Origin: Candidatus Krumholzibacteriia bacterium
GTDB taxonomy: Bacteria > Krumholzibacteriota > Krumholzibacteriia > WVZY01 > JAKEHA01
NCBI GenBank assembly: GCA_029865265.1
Contig: JAOUHG010000023.1
Location: forward strand, 1-49,433
Length of the DNA: 49,433 bases
Direction of reading: 5' to 3'
Under the pieces are notes generated by a model that had not been told where the DNA came from, did no database searches, and saw only the letters and a list, made by a program, of their open reading frames with translations. Position numbers and translations under genes: made by a program. Below are positions 46,871 to 49,433 of the stretch, piece by piece (position 1 is the stretch's first letter; each line of letters begins with the position of its first letter).

Positions 46871-48087
46871 GCGCCCCCGCCGGGCGCGGTGCCGTGGCCA
46901 TCGTGCGGCACTCGTACTATCCCGAAGAACTGAACGTGAAACGCGAGGCGGAGGCGCTGCGCGACGCGGGCTTCGCCGTGCACGTGATCTGTCTGCGTGG
47001 GCGCGGCGAGGCCGGGTGCGAGGAGGTCGAGGGTGTGCGGGTGTACCGGCTGCCGGTGGGCCACCAGCGCGGCAGCATCCTGCGCTACCTCTGGGAATAC
47101 AACGCGTTCTTCGTGCTGGCGTCGCTCAAACTGGCGCGTCTGCACCGGCGCCGCCGTTTCGTGGCGGTGCAGGTGAACACCATGCCCGACTATCTGGTCT
47201 ACACCGCACTCTACCCGAAAATGACCGGCGCCCGCGTGGTGCTGCACCTGCACGAGCCCATCCCGGAGCTTTTCCGCACCATGTATCCCGGCCGCTGGTT
47301 CACCGGCGCCTTCATCCGCCTGCTGACCGCGGTGGAGCAGGGGGCCATCCGTTTTGCGGACCGCGCGCTCACCGTGACCGATCAGATGCGCGACAACTAC
47401 GTGCGCCGCGGCGCCGACCCCTCCAAATTCACGGTGGTGGTGAACGTGCCCGACGACCGCACCTTCCGCATCGAGCGCTACCAGCCCATCATCGACCGCG
47501 CCCGCGCGCTCAAGGCGGAGGAGCGCGCGCGGGGTGTGTTCCGGGTGGTGACGCACGGCGCCATCGAGGAGCGCTATGGCTACGACACCATCGTGAAGGC
47601 GGTGGGGCTGGTGCTCCCGGATGTGCCCGGCATCGAGTTTCGCTTCATGGGCTCGGGAGACTTTCGCGACGGCGTGCTCGCGCTGGCGGAAACGCTGGGT
47701 TTGACGGACCACGTGAAGCACCTGGGCTTCGTCCCCTTCGAAACCATGATCGAGGAGATCGTGATGGCCCACGTGTGCGTGGTGGCGGTGAAGGAGAGTC
47801 CCTACTCGGTGCTGGTGCACACCAACAAGATGTACGAGTACATGGCCATGCAGCGCCCGGTGGTGGCGTCGCGCCTGGGGTCGGTGGCGGCGTACGCGCC
47901 GGATGACACCCTGTTGTACTTCGAGCCCGGCAACGCCGACGACCTCGCCGAGCGCTTGCGGTGGGCCGCCGCCCACCCGGACGGGCTTGCCGCGCAAGTG
48001 GCCCGGGCGACGCAGCTCTACGATCGCTACCGCTGGGACCGGGAGAAGGAGTCCTACCTGCGGGTGTACCGCGATCTGGCCGGTTGA
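46867..48087 (+). CDS. Glycosyltransferase family 4
   Basis: 406 residues. N-terminal VRHSYYPEELNVKREAEALR and LHLHEPIPELFRTMY; C-terminal FRVVTHGAIEERYGYDTIVK, FRFMGSGDFRDGVLALAETL, and the NKMYEYMAMQRPVVAS block, which replaces the classic E-x7-E by an aromatic-rich version seen in some GT4 proteins. GTG at 46867 overlaps the stop of the previous gene. Last glycosyltransferase of the operon. Confidence 0.91.
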   Translation: MSAPAGRGAVAIVRHSYYPEELNVKREAEALRDAGFAVHVICLRGRGEAGCEEVEGVRVYRLPVGHQRGSILRYLWEYNAFFVLASLKLARLHRRRRFVAVQVNTMPDYLVYTALYPKMTGARVVLHLHEPIPELFRTMYPGRWFTGAFIRLLTAVEQGAIRFADRALTVTDQMRDNYVRRGADPSKFTVVVNVPDDRTFRIERYQPIIDRARALKAEERARGVFRVVTHGAIEERYGYDTIVKAVGLVLPDVPGIEFRFMGSGDFRDGVLALAETLGLTDHVKHLGFVPFETMIEEIVMAHVCVVAVKESPYSVLVHTNKMYEYMAMQRPVVASRLGSVAAYAPDDTLLYFEPGNADDLAERLRWAAAHPDGLAAQVARATQLYDRYRWDREKESYLRVYRDLAG

Positions 48088-48098
48088 ACGGGCATCGG

Positions 48099-48872
48099 GT
48101 GGGTAGCCGGTCCCGCTCAATCGTTGCCTGCAGCCTGCTCCTCGCGCCCATGGGCGTGGGGGTCAAGCTGCCGGATGAATCCGGCGAACCGGTTCCGGTG
48201 GCGGCACCGGACGGCGACGACGCACCCCGCACCACCTCGCTGCGCTTCGGCGCCGGCGCGGGCACGGCCGGGCAGTCGGTCCACGCCCAGCGCGTGATAT
48301 CGCTGGGCTACGACAGTTGCACCGGCACCCCCATCACCCAGACCTTCGATGCCGACTTCCGTTTCAAGGACGAGTACCGCGACTACGGCGGCGAGCTCGA
48401 TGGTCAGGTTTCTGAGACGGGTCACATCGGCATCCGCGCGGGATGGGTGCATGAGACGGCGAGCTACGCCGGATCGTCGCTCGCTCCCAGCGTCGTCGAC
48501 ACGCTCTCCCAGAACTACCGCTTCGACGACTCGTCGATCGCCCCGAGCGCCCACATCCGTCTCGGCTCGCTGCGCACCGTGTACTTCAGCGCCAGCGTGT
48601 GGGAGGGTGTGCCCCTCTACTCGGGCGGCGGCCAGTACACCTACGGCCTCGGTCTGCGCCCGGTGCAGCCGGTCGAGCTGTGGGTGGGCTTCTCCGACGG
48701 CGCCCCGTACTCCACGCGCAACTTCCTCGTGCGCGCCAACGCCGACATCGGCCGGCGCCTCACGCTGGGCACGGCGGTACGCCTGCAGTCCGACGCGGAC
48801 GACGCCTACCAGCCGTCCTTCTCGGAGTCCGGTGTGAGCTTCTCCCTGGGCTATCACTTCTATCGCGAGTGA
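48099..48872 (+). CDS. Predicted outer-membrane protein of unknown function
   Basis: 257 residues if GTG at 48099 is the start; TTG at 48084, overlapping the previous stop, is an alternative. A short hydrophobic stretch ([15 protein letters not shown]) looks like a weak signal. The mature part alternates ([50 protein letters not shown]) and ends in strand-like FYRE, suggesting a beta-barrel. No family recognised. Being at the end of the glycan operon it may help export or anchor the glycan. A terminator follows. Confidence 0.62.
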   Translation: MGSRSRSIVACSLLLAPMGVGVKLPDESGEPVPVAAPDGDDAPRTTSLRFGAGAGTAGQSVHAQRVISLGYDSCTGTPITQTFDADFRFKDEYRDYGGELDGQVSETGHIGIRAGWVHETASYAGSSLAPSVVDTLSQNYRFDDSSIAPSAHIRLGSLRTVYFSASVWEGVPLYSGGGQYTYGLGLRPVQPVELWVGFSDGAPYSTRNFLVRANADIGRRLTLGTAVRLQSDADDAYQPSFSESGVSFSLGYHFYRE

Positions 48873-48877
48873 TGGCC

Positions 48878-48900
48878 GGCGCCCGCCCGGGCGCCTTTTT
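48878..48900 (+). terminator. Intrinsic terminator of the glycan operon
   Basis: Stem GGCGCCC (48878-48884), loop GCCC, stem GGGCGCC (48889-48895), then TTTTT. A short GC stem followed by a T run, six bases after the stop codon, and before the topoisomerase gene. Confidence 0.8.
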
Positions 48901-48926
48901 CCTTGTCGATTCTTCACATCCCGGCC

Positions 48927-48932
48927 TACCAT
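48927..48932 (+). promoter_or_regulatory. Candidate -10 element of the topoisomerase VI B gene
   Basis: TACCAT in GGCCTACCATCC, 18 bases after TTGTCG (48903-48908) and 50 bases before the ATG. It lies right after the terminator, so the gene probably has its own promoter. Confidence 0.3.
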
Positions 48933-48982
48933 CCGCCCCGAATGACCTTTTCGGGCGTCAACACGCCAACTTCGGAGGGCGG

Positions 48983-49433
48983 ATGGTGGCAGCAAGAAGG
49001 AAGAAGCCGGCCCGGGCGAAGGCCGCGCCGAAACGCGCGGCGCGCAAGCCCGCGGCCAGCGCCCGGGCAAAGAAGGCAGGCCGGCGGCCCGTGGTGGAGG
49101 AGCCGGAGACACTGCCGCTGTTCGGCGAGGACGTGATGCGCGCACCCGGCAGCCGCTCCGCGGGTGCTGCGCTGGACACCGCCGCCGATTCCGCCCGCGC
49201 GAAGAAGAAATCATCCCCCGAGCCGGTTGCCGACGCACCCGCTCCGCGCGCGCGCAAGTCCGCCGGCACGTACTCCTCCGCGGAAACCATCGGGCAGAAG
49301 CAGCGCGAGATCTCGGTGAGCGAGTTCTTCGCCAAGAACCGCCACATGCTGGGCTTCGACAGCCCCACGCGCGCCATCCTCACGGCGGTGAAAGAGGCGG
49401 TGGACAACTCGCTCGACGCGTGCGAGGAGGCGA
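48983..49433 (+). CDS. top6B: DNA topoisomerase VI subunit B (3' end beyond window)
   Basis: Type IIB topoisomerase ATPase subunit; with the A subunit it relaxes and decatenates DNA. The first 106 residues are a low-complexity tail rich in Lys, Arg, Ala and Pro ([29 protein letters not shown]), likely disordered and DNA-binding. Then comes the conserved entry [20 protein letters not shown] and the GHKL N box [16 protein letters not shown], with Glu138 and Asn142 as ATP/Mg residues. The ATG at 48983 follows GGAGGG. Only 150 codons are in the window; the family has about 530 residues. This enzyme is typical of archaea and plants and rare in bacteria, but the motif match is strong. Confidence 0.88.
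   Translation, partial: MVAARRKKPARAKAAPKRAARKPAASARAKKAGRRPVVEEPETLPLFGEDVMRAPGSRSAGAALDTAADSARAKKKSSPEPVADAPAPRARKSAGTYSSAETIGQKQREISVSEFFAKNRHMLGFDSPTRAILTAVKEAVDNSLDACEEA

Overview
The window is a dense, high-GC (about two thirds G+C by eye) bacterial chromosome segment with about 40 protein genes. I see no rRNA, tRNA, CRISPR array, insertion sequence or phage gene. The cell is Gram-negative: there are several beta-barrel outer-membrane proteins, an OmpA-type protein, signal peptides and a lipoprotein. A GWxTD protein, DUF481- and DUF3078-like barrels, a B-type succinate dehydrogenase, a monomeric isocitrate dehydrogenase and a bacterial topoisomerase VI B subunit fit a deep-branching group near Gemmatimonadota, Eisenbacteria or Krumholzibacteriota. 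That placement is inference; no marker gene here settles it.

Layout. 1-5.9 kb: the end of clpB, an unknown multi-pass membrane protein, and the idh gene for monomeric NADP isocitrate dehydrogenase. 5.9-10.8 kb (minus strand): an envelope operon of a DcaP-like porin, an exported glutaminase, a second outer-membrane barrel and an exported amidohydrolase. 10.9-14.0 kb (plus strand, divergent): a histidine kinase with a periplasmic ABC-binding-protein-like sensor, its LuxR-type response regulator, and a stand-alone receiver protein. One 16-base sequence lies before both the porin operon and the receiver gene, each time exactly 24 bases from a -10-like hexamer. It is the best candidate for the regulator's operator and would make these genes one nutrient-sensing and uptake module.

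14-19.8 kb: envelope genes (DUF481 protein, mscL with a DUF3078-like barrel, an OmpA-like protein, a GWxTD protein). 19.9-27.7 kb: central metabolism, with fumarase, tryptophan 2,3-dioxygenase and kynureninase, then sdhCAB, separated by a small exported protein with two CPxC motifs. 27.8-32.0 kb: a three-gene ABC exporter (ATPase, FtsX-type permease, HlyD-type adaptor). 32.1-37.8 kb: a GT-C glycosyltransferase fused to a beta-propeller, an MscS channel, a lipoprotein, an exported isoaspartyl methyltransferase, a GNAT acetyltransferase and queF.

37.9-48.9 kb is a surface-glycan locus. A large GT-C-like membrane protein diverges from a tightly coupled operon of four GT4 glycosyltransferases, a deacetylase with unusual motif order, and a nucleotidyltransferase/thymidylate-kinase-like fusion; a predicted outer-membrane protein and a strong terminator end it. 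The last 450 bases begin a gene for topoisomerase VI subunit B with a long basic N-terminal tail.

At many gene starts a -10-like hexamer of the form GCTAnnnT appears without a clear -35. At three genes (mscS, the lipoprotein, queF) it sits exactly six bases before the ATG with no Shine-Dalgarno sequence, which predicts leaderless mRNAs.
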